Assembly (NCBI GenBank): GCA_050251635.1
Contig: JBFWML010000047.1
Coordinates: forward strand, 1 to 17,008
Direction: 5' to 3'
Length of the DNA: 17,008 nucleotides
Source of the DNA: JBFWML01 sp050251635
Lineage (GTDB): Bacteria > Campylobacterota > Campylobacteria > Campylobacterales > SZUA-545
Under the pieces are notes generated by a model that was not told the origin of the DNA, ran no database searches, and saw only the letters and a list, made by a program, of their open reading frames with translations. Every line of letters starts with the position of its first letter. Within the stretch, counting starts at the first letter, position 1. Shown here one piece after another: positions 1-6,400 of the stretch. A program made the position numbers and the translations under genes.

Positions 1-209
1 TCGGGTTTATAAAGCAGGATATAGCGGTTCTGCACAGGGGGCAAAAGCGGCGCATCGTCCAAAAACACGGGCGCATCCTTGGCCACCTTGAGCGCGGGAT
101 TTTTGACCGTCTCCTCCCCCACCCTGACCCACCCTTTGCGGATGGCGGTATTGGCCTCCGATCGGCTTAATCCCGAACTTTCCGAAAGTAATCTGTCCAG
201 ACGGATCAA
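1..209 (-). CDS. rsuA: RsuA-like 16S rRNA pseudouridine synthase, N-terminal part (runs off the left edge)
   Basis: The visible 69 residues begin MIRLDRLLSESSGLSRSEA, a typical S4 RNA-binding domain, followed by an RVGEETVKNPALKV stretch and ending at YILLYKP, where the catalytic domain of RsuA/RluB/RluE enzymes starts. The family isomerises a uridine in rRNA (U516 of 16S rRNA for RsuA). The catalytic Asp lies outside the window, so RsuA versus RluB/RluE rests on resemblance to the RsuA N-terminus alone. The start is TTG at 209-207. It directly follows the exbD stop (TAG, 212-210) in the same frame, so no earlier start is possible. GAGG at 221-218, eight bases upstream, is a good ribosome binding site. 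It is the last visible gene of the M48-exbB-exbD operon and is probably translated by re-initiation after exbD. Confidence 0.8.
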   Translation of the reverse strand, partial: MIRLDRLLSESSGLSRSEANTAIRKGWVRVGEETVKNPALKVAKDAPVFLDDAPLLPPVQNRYILLYKP

Positions 210-605
210 CTACTGCGCCTCATTTTCCGCCGCAATTGCCACGTTTTCCAGTTTGCGTTCTTTTAGAGCGTCCAGCACCCGCATAAAGTCTTCAAAGGCG
301 GCCTGTTTGTCGGCGCGGATAACGATCATGTCTTCGCGTTTAAGGTCATCCAACCGCACCAGCAGCGTAAAGGAGGTGACCTTTTCGTGGTCGAAGAAAA
401 ATTCGCCCTTGTCGTTAATGGCGATCTCGATGCGCTTTTGTCCCGGCGCAGGGGTCTGGGGCTGGCTGGATTTGGCTTCGGGCAGCGCCACTTTGATCGC
501 CCCTTGGGCGATAAACGTGGCGGTTGTCAGCACAATCGCCAACAATACGAGCATAATGTCGATAAACGGGATAACGTTGATCGAATCGAACTTTTTAAGC
601 GTCAC
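210..605 (-). CDS. exbD: ExbD/TolR-family biopolymer transport protein
   Basis: This 131-residue inner-membrane protein has one N-terminal transmembrane helix (about residues 13-34). The helix contains NVIPFIDIMLVLL, including the conserved Asp that carries protons in ExbD/TolR. A periplasmic domain follows (IEIAINDKGEFFFDHEKV, then a DLKREDMIVIRADK segment). With ExbB it uses the proton-motive force to energise TonB at outer-membrane receptors; the TolQ/R role is the alternative. The start is GTG at 605, eleven bases inside the end of exbB, so the two are probably translationally coupled. No tonB gene follows; the next gene is rsuA-like. Family assignment is firm; ExbD rather than TolR is inferred from partner size and the absence of tol genes. 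Confidence 0.9.
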   Translation of the reverse strand: MTLKKFDSINVIPFIDIMLVLLAIVLTTATFIAQGAIKVALPEAKSSQPQTPAPGQKRIEIAINDKGEFFFDHEKVTSFTLLVRLDDLKREDMIVIRADKQAAFEDFMRVLDALKERKLENVAIAAENEAQ

Positions 606-1017
606 GTTCCGCTTCCCATAGGGCGATGAGCACTTCGGTTTTGCGCACCAGCAGGTTGTAGGCGATCATCGCCGGGATCGCCACAAAAAGCCCGGCGGCA
701 GTTGCTTTTAGAGCCAACGCAAGCCCGGTCATAATCGCCCCGGCCTCCACCGCGCCGCCCGCACCGATTTGGTAAAAGGTAATCATAATGCCAAACACCG
801 TACCCAAAAGCCCCACATAGGGCGCGTTGCTGGCAATGGTGGCAATCAGCGACAGGTTGCGGGTGAGCGCGACCTCCATCGTCTGTTTTTTGGTGTACTC
901 TTTGGGGTCGAAATTGCGGAAAAAAAGCAACCGATCAATCGTTGCCCACAACACCAAAAAACCCATAAACGCCAAAATCCCCATCGTGATCAGCTCGACC
1001 AAATCTTTATCCATCAT
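595..1017 (-). CDS. exbB: ExbB/MotA-TolQ-family proton channel protein (short form)
   Basis: The protein has 140 residues and three hydrophobic segments (about 8-28, 62-88 and 94-122). The family signatures are NAPYVGLLGTVFGIM and LALALKATAAGLFVAIPAMIAYN. It forms the oligomeric channel around ExbD and turns proton flow into work on TonB. At 140 residues it is the short ExbB form typical of Campylobacterota, lacking the N-terminal extension of enterobacterial ExbB (about 240 residues). Its ATG (1017-1015) overlaps the M48 peptidase stop as ATGA. A second ATG follows immediately, so translation could start at either of the first two codons. Confidence 0.9.
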   Translation of the reverse strand: MMDKDLVELITMGILAFMGFLVLWATIDRLLFFRNFDPKEYTKKQTMEVALTRNLSLIATIASNAPYVGLLGTVFGIMITFYQIGAGGAVEAGAIMTGLALALKATAAGLFVAIPAMIAYNLLVRKTEVLIALWEAERDA

Positions 1018-2213
1018 GCTTCAAGCCTTTCGACGCGGGTCAACACGCTGGGATGCGTTTCGTAAAACAGTCCGTAAAGGGGGTGGTTTTTGGGAAATTT
1101 CACGTTTTCCTGCACCAGCTTAATGAGCGCCTCTTTCAGCGCGGCGCGATCGACCAGCCCACCCCCGAAAGCGTCGGCGGCAAATTCGTTATGACGGCTA
1201 ATCGCGTTAAAAAACGGCATCGCAAAGAAAAACAGCGGCGTGGTCAGCAGTAAAAACAGCGCCATCAGCGAATGGGCCGAAGATTCGATGCCGATCGCGG
1301 CGAAGAATCCGGCGGGCAGATTGCCAAACAACGCCAAAAATCCAAAAAGCAGCACCGCCATCACACCGATGTTTTTGTAAATATCGTTGTGTTTAAAATG
1401 GCCCAACTCGTGGCCCAGCACCGCCAGCAACTCCTGTTGGCTTAGTTTGTCGATCAGGGTGTCGAACAGCACGACCCGTTTGGTGGAACCCAGCCCCGCA
1501 AAATAGGCGTTGAGCCGCGCGTCGCGCTTGCTGGCGTCCACCTTAAACACCCCACCTGCATGAAAGCCGGTTTTTTGCATCAACGCGCGGATTTCGCGGC
1601 CTAGGTCGGTTTCGTCGATCGCGGTGAATTTATCAAACAGCTTGGCCCGCACAATGGGAAAAAGCAGATTCACCAGCACCAAAACGGCCATCAAAAAAAC
1701 AAAGCTTAGTAGCCACCAGTTTTCAAAACCGCCGATAAACCACGCCAAAGCGGCAATCACGGCAGAACCCAGCAGCGCCACCAGCGCCAGCGTCTTAAGC
1801 TGATCGGCCGCATAAAGGCCGATCGTGCTGCGGTTAAAGCCAAACTTCGCGTCAATCCCGAACCGTTCATACAACCCAAGCGGCAGCTCGATAACGTAGT
1901 TAATAAGCAAAAAGAGATTCACGAACACAATTGCCTTCAAAATCGGCCCCTCGATCGCTACGGCCGCATCCAGCCACGCCAGGCCGAAAAAAGCCCAAAA
2001 CACAAACAACCCCGCCTCAACCAGCGTCACAAAAAACGAAAGCCGCTCCTTGGCAATGCCGTAATCGGCCGCCTTTTGCCACCCTTCGGGCGTTAAAAGC
2101 CGCGCGGGTTCGTTGCGTGCTTTTTTAAGAAACCCGATCTGCACCGCCGAGAGCACAAACCGCACCGCAATATAAGCACCGTAAAGCACGAGAAAAAAGT
2201 TCAGAAATTCCAA
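1014..2213 (-). CDS. M48-family (Ste24/CAAX protease-like) membrane zinc metallopeptidase
   Basis: This 399-residue protein has an N-terminal multi-pass membrane region (hydrophobic stretches near 4-28, 58-80, 92-112, 140-162 and 166-187). A peptidase domain follows with the zinc motif HELGH at 268-272 and the third-ligand segment EFAAD at 343-347; two more hydrophobic segments lie around 283-300 and 315-335. This is the layout of Ste24-like CAAX proteases. Bacterial homologues are thought to act in membrane protein quality control, and the substrate here is unknown. Start is TTG at 2213 with AAGG six bases upstream; there is no nearby ATG. It is the first gene of the operon with exbB, exbD and rsuA, with an extended -10 about 30 bases upstream. 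The link between this peptidase and ExbBD is only positional. Confidence 0.88.
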   Translation of the reverse strand: MEFLNFFLVLYGAYIAVRFVLSAVQIGFLKKARNEPARLLTPEGWQKAADYGIAKERLSFFVTLVEAGLFVFWAFFGLAWLDAAVAIEGPILKAIVFVNLFLLINYVIELPLGLYERFGIDAKFGFNRSTIGLYAADQLKTLALVALLGSAVIAALAWFIGGFENWWLLSFVFLMAVLVLVNLLFPIVRAKLFDKFTAIDETDLGREIRALMQKTGFHAGGVFKVDASKRDARLNAYFAGLGSTKRVVLFDTLIDKLSQQELLAVLGHELGHFKHNDIYKNIGVMAVLLFGFLALFGNLPAGFFAAIGIESSAHSLMALFLLLTTPLFFFAMPFFNAISRHNEFAADAFGGGLVDRAALKEALIKLVQENVKFPKNHPLYGLFYETHPSVLTRVERLEA

Positions 2214-2241
2214 TCGGAGCCTTTATTTACAAGTTTTCGGG

Positions 2242-2250
2242 ATTCTAGCA
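2242..2250 (-). promoter_or_regulatory. Extended -10 promoter of the M48-exbB-exbD-rsuA operon
   Basis: Read on the minus strand the sequence is TGC-TAGAAT, an extended -10 element one base from TATAAT. No TTGACA-like -35 is present 16-18 bases upstream. The predicted start of transcription, near 2235, would leave a leader of roughly 20 bases before the TTG start. Confidence 0.55.
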
Positions 2251-2281
2251 AAGCAAGGATGAAGGGAGTGTGTTTTTATTG

Positions 2282-2287
2282 TAAAAT
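2282..2287 (+). promoter_or_regulatory. Possible -10 element of the zeta toxin module
   Basis: TAAAAT lies 22 bases before the ATG of the small upstream gene, preceded by a T-rich run (2271-2280). There is no recognisable -35 and no TGn extension. It is placed mainly by position and resemblance to the other TAnAAT boxes in the window. Confidence 0.35.
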
Positions 2288-2309
2288 GGCGGGAATTAAG
2301 GAGTGTGCG

Positions 2310-2483
2310 ATGAAGGCTGTGACAAATCAAGATGCAAAACACATTTGCAATACGGCTTTTTCCGGCTTACAACGCACCCTTTCTGAAAAGGGCAAAGCGT
2401 ACGCAAACGCGGCGATCAAGAAAGCGATCGCCAAACGCCGACACGCCTCCAAACCCGCAATCTCCGCCCCCGATGCAAAATAA
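2310..2483 (+). CDS. 57-residue basic protein, candidate antitoxin of the downstream zeta-type kinase
   Basis: I do not recognise this protein from a named family. It runs from MKAVTNQDAK to SAPDAK, is rich in Lys and Ala, and looks helical over residues 5-45 with a flexible Pro/Ser-containing tail. ATG at 2310 is preceded by a strong AAGGAG six bases upstream, the best ribosome binding site in this region. An in-frame ATG at 2259 has no properly spaced site. Its last 11 bases overlap the start of the zeta-type gene, which lacks its own ribosome binding site, so translation of the toxin probably depends on this gene. Small genes directly upstream of zeta toxins usually encode the neutralising partner, hence the proposal. 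It could instead be only a leader peptide that couples translation. Confidence 0.55.
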   Translation: MKAVTNQDAKHICNTAFSGLQRTLSEKGKAYANAAIKKAIAKRRHASKPAISAPDAK

Positions 2484-3195
2484 CAAAACCGCTTTTTTGA
2501 TTGCCGGCCCGAACGGATCGGGCAAAACAACCTTTGTCCACACACTTTTGCAATACAGTTCGCTTCTGGCGGAAACCACCCATATTAACCCCGACGAAAT
2601 CCTGATCGAACTGGGCTTGCCCGAAACCAAAGAGGGTTATCTAGCCGCTTTTGCCGAGGCGGAAAAACGCACAAATAAAGCAATCCGGGAAGGAGGAAAC
2701 CTCCTGCTTGAGACGGTTTTCTCCTCGCCCGACAAAAAGGCACTTTTTTATCGCCTCAAGCGGGAGGGTTATTTCGTCAACATGGTTTACATCTGCACCG
2801 AAGACCCCGATATTAACGTTTTGAACGTAACTGAACGGGTCAAAAAAGGCGGTCATGATGTGCCGATCAAAAAAATCCTTGAGCGCTACGAAAAATCCCT
2901 GAACAACTTAGCCGCCGTCTTTACTGAAATAGATTGCTTGATTCTTATCGACAACTCAACATTGGATGAAACCCCAACCGTGCTCAGCGCCTTCACGACG
3001 GGTTCAATCTGTTTTATCACCGAAGCTATGAATGAAGTTGACTGGATCAGACGGGTCATTCCGACAAACTCGCCGCAAAGCGAGAATCCGGAAAAAGAAC
3101 AGCTTTGCCGGCTGATTCAATCCGCTTTAGAGACCGGATTTGTGGAGAATGCCAACAAACTCCGCCTGCCCCATATGGAATCAGGCGGACATTAG
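2473..3195 (+). CDS. Zeta-toxin-like P-loop kinase (COG4185 type)
   Basis: This 240-residue soluble P-loop protein has Walker A GPNGSGKTT at 12-20. The residues that define zeta toxins appear in order: K18, D41 (in INPDE), E80 (in ETVFSS), R122 (in RVKKGGHDVP) and R138 (in LERYEKS). Zeta toxins phosphorylate UDP-N-acetylglucosamine and block cell-wall synthesis; other substrates are known for relatives, so the target here is inference. ATG at 2473 lies 11 bases inside the upstream small gene. The frame stays open upstream to 2332, but the P-loop strand begins right after ATG 2473. The C-terminal 60 residues (from about 180) are less like the family. The gene is visibly less GC-rich than its neighbours. 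Its last 15 bases overlap, tail to tail, the mazF-like toxin gene on the other strand. Confidence 0.82.
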   Translation: MQNNKTAFLIAGPNGSGKTTFVHTLLQYSSLLAETTHINPDEILIELGLPETKEGYLAAFAEAEKRTNKAIREGGNLLLETVFSSPDKKALFYRLKREGYFVNMVYICTEDPDINVLNVTERVKKGGHDVPIKKILERYEKSLNNLAAVFTEIDCLILIDNSTLDETPTVLSAFTTGSICFITEAMNEVDWIRRVIPTNSPQSENPEKEQLCRLIQSALETGFVENANKLRLPHMESGGH

Positions 3196-3540
3196 CCCTA
3201 GGTGACGCATTAACTTTTCGTTGACTTCCGCCAACTCCGCTTCGCGCAAGGCCGTCAGTTTTTGCGCCTGATCGATCCGGCTTAAATCCACCGTGCAAAG
3301 TTCGTTAATGCAGATTTCGCTGGGTTTTTCCAGTTTGTCACGCTTGGGTAAACCTGCCCGCACGCTGCCGCCGGAAAGTTGGGTGGTGACGGGCAAAACC
3401 GTGACCCCTTTAAAGGCCACCTTGTCGATATTGCGGTTGGCAACATCGTTTTGGATGATGACCGCCGGACGGACTTTGCCGAACTCGCTATGGTATTTTT
3501 TGCCAAAATCCACCAGATAAACTTCGCCGCGTTTAATCAC
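3181..3540 (-). CDS. MazF/PemK-family endoribonuclease toxin
   Basis: The 119-residue protein opens with IKRGEVYLVDFG, then GKVRPAVIIQND and TVLPVTTQL, the three conserved segments of the PemK/MazF fold. Arg24 and the Thr residues around 51-53 match the positions of the RNase active site. Such toxins cleave mRNA at short specific sequences when the antitoxin is degraded; the recognition sequence cannot be read from the protein. Start is GTG at 3540, with GGAG seven bases upstream, inside the 3' end of the antitoxin gene (8-base overlap). The length is usual for the family and all motifs are intact, so it is probably functional. The stop codon region overlaps the 3' end of the zeta-type gene by 15 bases. 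Confidence 0.88.
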   Translation of the reverse strand: MIKRGEVYLVDFGKKYHSEFGKVRPAVIIQNDVANRNIDKVAFKGVTVLPVTTQLSGGSVRAGLPKRDKLEKPSEICINELCTVDLSRIDQAQKLTALREAELAEVNEKLMRHLGLMSA

Positions 3541-3787
3541 GGATCAGCTCCTCCGCAACCGGCTCGATCTGCTCAAACTCCGCCTGGGCCTCCACGCCCA
3601 ACGCCTTGGCGTTTTCGGCCAGATAAAGCTCGTCTTCAATTTTTTGACGCAATTTTTCATAGAGCGCATAGGGTAAAACCACGCTGCGCGGCTCGTTCTT
3701 GCGGGCATCCTGAACCAGTGTAATCTGACTGGGGTGACTGATTAGTGCGGGTTTTCGGACAATGTCGCTCGTTGAAACGGTAAACAT
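3533..3787 (-). CDS. Phd/YefM-like antitoxin of the MazF/PemK toxin
   Basis: This 84-residue protein has an N-terminal DNA-binding-type half (MFTVSTSDIVRKPALIS, then SQITLVQDARKNEPRSVVLPYALYEKL), matching the Phd/YefM pattern of a short strand-helix core followed by a Pro-[VI]-x-[LI]-P-x-x-x-Tyr segment. The acidic C-terminal tail would bind and block the toxin. ATG at 3787 is chosen over an in-frame GTG at 3793 because AAGGAG sits five bases before the ATG but runs straight into the GTG. It overlaps the toxin start by 8 bases. The promoter just upstream carries an inverted repeat beside its -10 box, fitting autorepression by the antitoxin or toxin-antitoxin complex. Family membership is by pattern, not by a clear signature. 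Confidence 0.72.
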   Translation of the reverse strand: MFTVSTSDIVRKPALISHPSQITLVQDARKNEPRSVVLPYALYEKLRQKIEDELYLAENAKALGVEAQAEFEQIEPVAEELIRD

Positions 3788-3796
3788 TTGCACTCC

Positions 3797-3837
3797 TTAT
3801 TAGTGCCTATTCTACTAATAACTTATTTGTATGTCAA
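3797..3837 (-). promoter_or_regulatory. Strong promoter with overlapping operator for the mazEF-like module
   Basis: On the minus strand there is TTGACA (3837-3832), a 17-base spacer and TAGAAT (3814-3809), close to the sigma-70 consensus. A perfect inverted repeat, TTATTAG at 3797-3803 and CTAATAA at 3815-3821 (11-base gap), brackets the -10 box. A protein bound there would block RNA polymerase, as expected for toxin-antitoxin autoregulation. The promoter faces away from that of uup. Confidence 0.75.
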
Positions 3838-3854
3838 TCAACCAATGACCGCTC

Positions 3855-3863
3855 TGCTAAAAT
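3855..3863 (+). promoter_or_regulatory. Extended -10 promoter of uup
   Basis: TGC-TAAAAT ends 27 bases before the TTG start of uup, predicting transcription from about 3870 and a leader of about 20 bases. There is no -35 match. It lies back to back with the antitoxin promoter. Confidence 0.55.
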
Positions 3864-3890
3864 GCCGCGACTTTTCCCCAAGGATGCCCT

Positions 3891-5837
3891 TTGCCGCTGA
3901 TTGATCTCAAAGCCGTTACCAAACAGTTTGATACCCGCAAGGTGTTGCATGAGGCCGATTTTGCCATCGATGCGGGCGAACGGGTGGCGATCGTCGGTCA
4001 AAACGGCAGCGGCAAATCGACACTGATGAAAATTGCCGCCGGACTCATGGAGCAAGACAGCGGCGAAAGGATGGTGCAAAACGGCATCACCATCGAAATG
4101 CTCGATCAAAACCCCGATATTGACGAAAAGCTGACCGTGCGCCAAGCGATCGAAGCATCGCTGACCACTTTAAAAGCCGCCCGTGAACGCTATGGGGAGC
4201 TAAGCCACCAAATCAGCGCCGATCACGACAACGCGGGACTGATGAACGAGCTGACGCAGCTGACCAATCTGCTCGATTTTCACAACGCGTGGAACCTTGA
4301 CGATCGCGTCGAGCGGATTTTGCAGGAGTTTGACCTCAAACGCCTTGAGGACGCGCTTTTAATGACGCTCAGCGGCGGAGAGCGGCGGCGCGTGGCCTTA
4401 AGCAGCCTGATTTTGAAAAAACCCGATCTGCTGCTACTGGATGAACCGACCAACCATCTTGACGTTTATATGGTCAAGTTTTTGGAAGAAACGCTGCTCG
4501 AAGGCGGGTTTACCCTGCTGCTTATTTCGCACGATCGTTATTTTATCGATCAGCTCGCCACCCGCACCGTGGAGGTTGAAGAGGGCCGCGTGCGCAGTTT
4601 TAAAGGCGGCTACGCGGACTATCTGGTTCAAAAGGATCAGATGCTCCAAAGCATGATCAAAACCCACGAAACGCTGGTCAAGCTGCTTAAAGGCGAACAA
4701 GAATGGCTTTCGCGCGGGGTTAAGGCGCGGGTCAAACGCAATATGGGCCGGGTAGAACGCATCAAGCAGATGAAGGAAGAGGCCAAGAAAAACCCCGGCA
4801 TCATCCGCCGCGTCAAGGTGCAGCTTGAGCGCGAACACAAGGCGTTTAATCAGGAAGACGGCGTTAACCGCAAAAAAATGATCTTTGAGGTGGAGCGGCT
4901 CAAGGTCAAACTGGGCGACAACGAACTGATTGGCGACTTTTCCACCCGGATTTTGCAGCAGGATAAAATCGCCGTCGTAGGCCGCAACGGCACGGGTAAA
5001 TCGACGCTTTTGCGCGCGCTTTTGGGCACGCTCAAACCCACCGGCGGGTCGATCAAGCGCGGCGAGTTTACCGTGGGGTATTTTGACCAGCACCGCGAAA
5101 TGCTGGATGATTCCAAAAACATTATGGAAACCTTCTGCCCCATGGGCGGCGATCACATCATGGTGCGCGGGCGCAATATGCACGTGTTCGGCTACCTGAA
5201 AAACTGGCTTTTCCCCAAGGAGTTTCTGGATAAAAAGCTCAGCGTGCTAAGCGGCGGCGAAAAAAACCGCGTGGCGCTGGCGCTGCTGTTTAGCAAAAAC
5301 TACGACTGCCTGATTCTGGACGAACCGACCAACGACTTGGATATCCCCACAATCAACATTTTAGAGGAGTACCTGCAAAGCTTCCAAGGCGCGCTGCTGT
5401 TTGTCAGCCACGACCGCTATTTTGTGGACAAAATTGCCAAAAAACTCTTTATTTTCAAGGGGCACGGCCATATTGAAGAGACCATGGAAAGCTACACCGA
5501 ATACCTCGAATACGAAGCGGAGATCGCCGAGATTGAGGCCTTTGAAAAGAGTCTCGGCTCCGCGCCCGCGATCGTTGAAGCGCCCGAACCCAAAAAAGAG
5601 ATCAAAAAACTCACCTACAAAGAGCAGCGGCTCTTAGATGCCCTGCCCGGCGAAATCGAGGCGTTGGAGACGGAAATCAAAACGCTGGAAAACTGCCTGA
5701 TGAACCCGGAATGTTACGGGCAAAAGGGCGGTTTGGCAGAGCTTCACGCCCACGTGGAAAAACTCAAAGCCGATCTGGAAGGCAAAGTCGAACACTATCT
5801 GGAGCTGGAGGAAAAAGCGGCGGCGCTGAGGGATTAG
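3891..5837 (+). CDS. uup: ABC-F family ATPase, Uup-like
   Basis: This 648-residue cytosolic protein has two ABC ATPase domains and no membrane segments. The first domain has Walker A GQNGSGKST at 36-44, signature LSGGE at 160-164 and Walker B ending in Asp184-Glu185. The second has GRNGTGKST at 364-372 and LSGGE at 453-457. The linker contains WLSRGVKARVKRNMGRVERIKQM-like sequence, and the C-terminus (about 590-648, from LTYKEQRLLDALPGEIEALE) is the charged coiled-coil domain of Uup. ABC-F proteins act on the ribosome; Uup is linked to ribosome assembly and transposon excision in E. coli. Start is TTG at 3891 with AAGGA six bases upstream; the nearby ATG at 3884 is out of frame. The stop overlaps that of amrA by four bases. 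Confidence 0.88.
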   Translation: MPLIDLKAVTKQFDTRKVLHEADFAIDAGERVAIVGQNGSGKSTLMKIAAGLMEQDSGERMVQNGITIEMLDQNPDIDEKLTVRQAIEASLTTLKAARERYGELSHQISADHDNAGLMNELTQLTNLLDFHNAWNLDDRVERILQEFDLKRLEDALLMTLSGGERRRVALSSLILKKPDLLLLDEPTNHLDVYMVKFLEETLLEGGFTLLLISHDRYFIDQLATRTVEVEEGRVRSFKGGYADYLVQKDQMLQSMIKTHETLVKLLKGEQEWLSRGVKARVKRNMGRVERIKQMKEEAKKNPGIIRRVKVQLEREHKAFNQEDGVNRKKMIFEVERLKVKLGDNELIGDFSTRILQQDKIAVVGRNGTGKSTLLRALLGTLKPTGGSIKRGEFTVGYFDQHREMLDDSKNIMETFCPMGGDHIMVRGRNMHVFGYLKNWLFPKEFLDKKLSVLSGGEKNRVALALLFSKNYDCLILDEPTNDLDIPTINILEEYLQSFQGALLFVSHDRYFVDKIAKKLFIFKGHGHIEETMESYTEYLEYEAEIAEIEAFEKSLGSAPAIVEAPEPKKEIKKLTYKEQRLLDALPGEIEALETEIKTLENCLMNPECYGQKGGLAELHAHVEKLKADLEGKVEHYLELEEKAAALRD

Positions 5838-6400
5838 CCGCCCTCGCGGCAAATCTCCGCCTGATAGGTCATCACCTCCAAATTGCCCTCCAAATAGGCA
5901 TCGGGCGGCAAGCCCGCCTTGGCGCAGAGGTGCTGCATAAAAGTCTCTTTTTCGGGTAGCTGCTCCCAGACGCTGGGTAAAAAGGTGGCCTGATGATGGT
6001 CGCGGTAGATAATCACGCCGTCGATGCCGGGGCGGATTTTGCTGAGCATATTGGGCACATTCCAGTAGTGCAAGGGCTTTGGCGGAGTCAGAACGGAAAC
6101 TTCCAGTTCGATCTGCGCCAACTCATCGGCGCTCACCGGATCAAAACGCGGGTCGCGCACCGCCGCCTGAATGGCGTTTTTGATGATGTCCTCAGACAGG
6201 GCGCGGTGGGGTATGATTGAACCGATGCAGCCGCGAAGCGCGCCGCTCTCTTTAAGATGCAGCGTCACAAAGGCCGCCCCCGGTTCGCAAAAAGCGGCGG
6301 GCAGACCGGCAGGCGGTTCAATCACCTGCCCCTGCCGCAAAAAACACTCAAGGGCCGATCGGGCCAGTTTGCAGGCGTTTTCTTTTTCTGCGTCTGTCAC
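5834..6400 (-). CDS. amrA: AMMECR1-domain protein (AmmeMemoRadiSam system protein A)
   Basis: This 188-residue protein matches the AMMECR1 family over its whole length. It has the signature LRGCIGS at 55-61, the RDPRFDPVSADEL and IELEVSVLTPP segments, and the late DGVIIYRDHHQATFLPSVWEQ segment. The family is conserved from bacteria to humans; its biochemical role is not firmly known. In many prokaryotes it sits with a Memo-family protein and a radical SAM protein. Start is GTG at 6400, immediately after the TGA of the Memo gene, with AAGGAG six bases upstream inside that gene, so the pair is surely co-expressed. It converges on uup and the two stops share four bases. Confidence 0.92.
   Translation of the reverse strand: MTDAEKENACKLARSALECFLRQGQVIEPPAGLPAAFCEPGAAFVTLHLKESGALRGCIGSIIPHRALSEDIIKNAIQAAVRDPRFDPVSADELAQIELEVSVLTPPKPLHYWNVPNMLSKIRPGIDGVIIYRDHHQATFLPSVWEQLPEKETFMQHLCAKAGLPPDAYLEGNLEVMTYQAEICREGG

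Noticed and set aside
2214..2309. Possible small RNA or terminator between the M48 operon and the zeta module
   Set aside because: The gap contains two opposed -10 boxes and a ribosome binding site, but no stem-loop with a U-run.
2332..2472. N-terminal extension of the zeta-type kinase
   Set aside because: The added residues overlap the small upstream gene in another frame and resemble no P-loop kinase N-terminus; the conserved strand begins just after ATG 2473.
3181..3195. Frameshift or annotation error at the overlapping ends of the two toxin genes
   Set aside because: Both frames read cleanly to stop codons and the family motifs of both proteins are complete, so the overlap looks real.
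4434..5183. 249-codon minus-strand frame inside uup
   Set aside because: It is the complement of the two-ATPase uup gene, whose motifs are intact; the composition (many His, Phe, Leu) is typical of a shadow frame.
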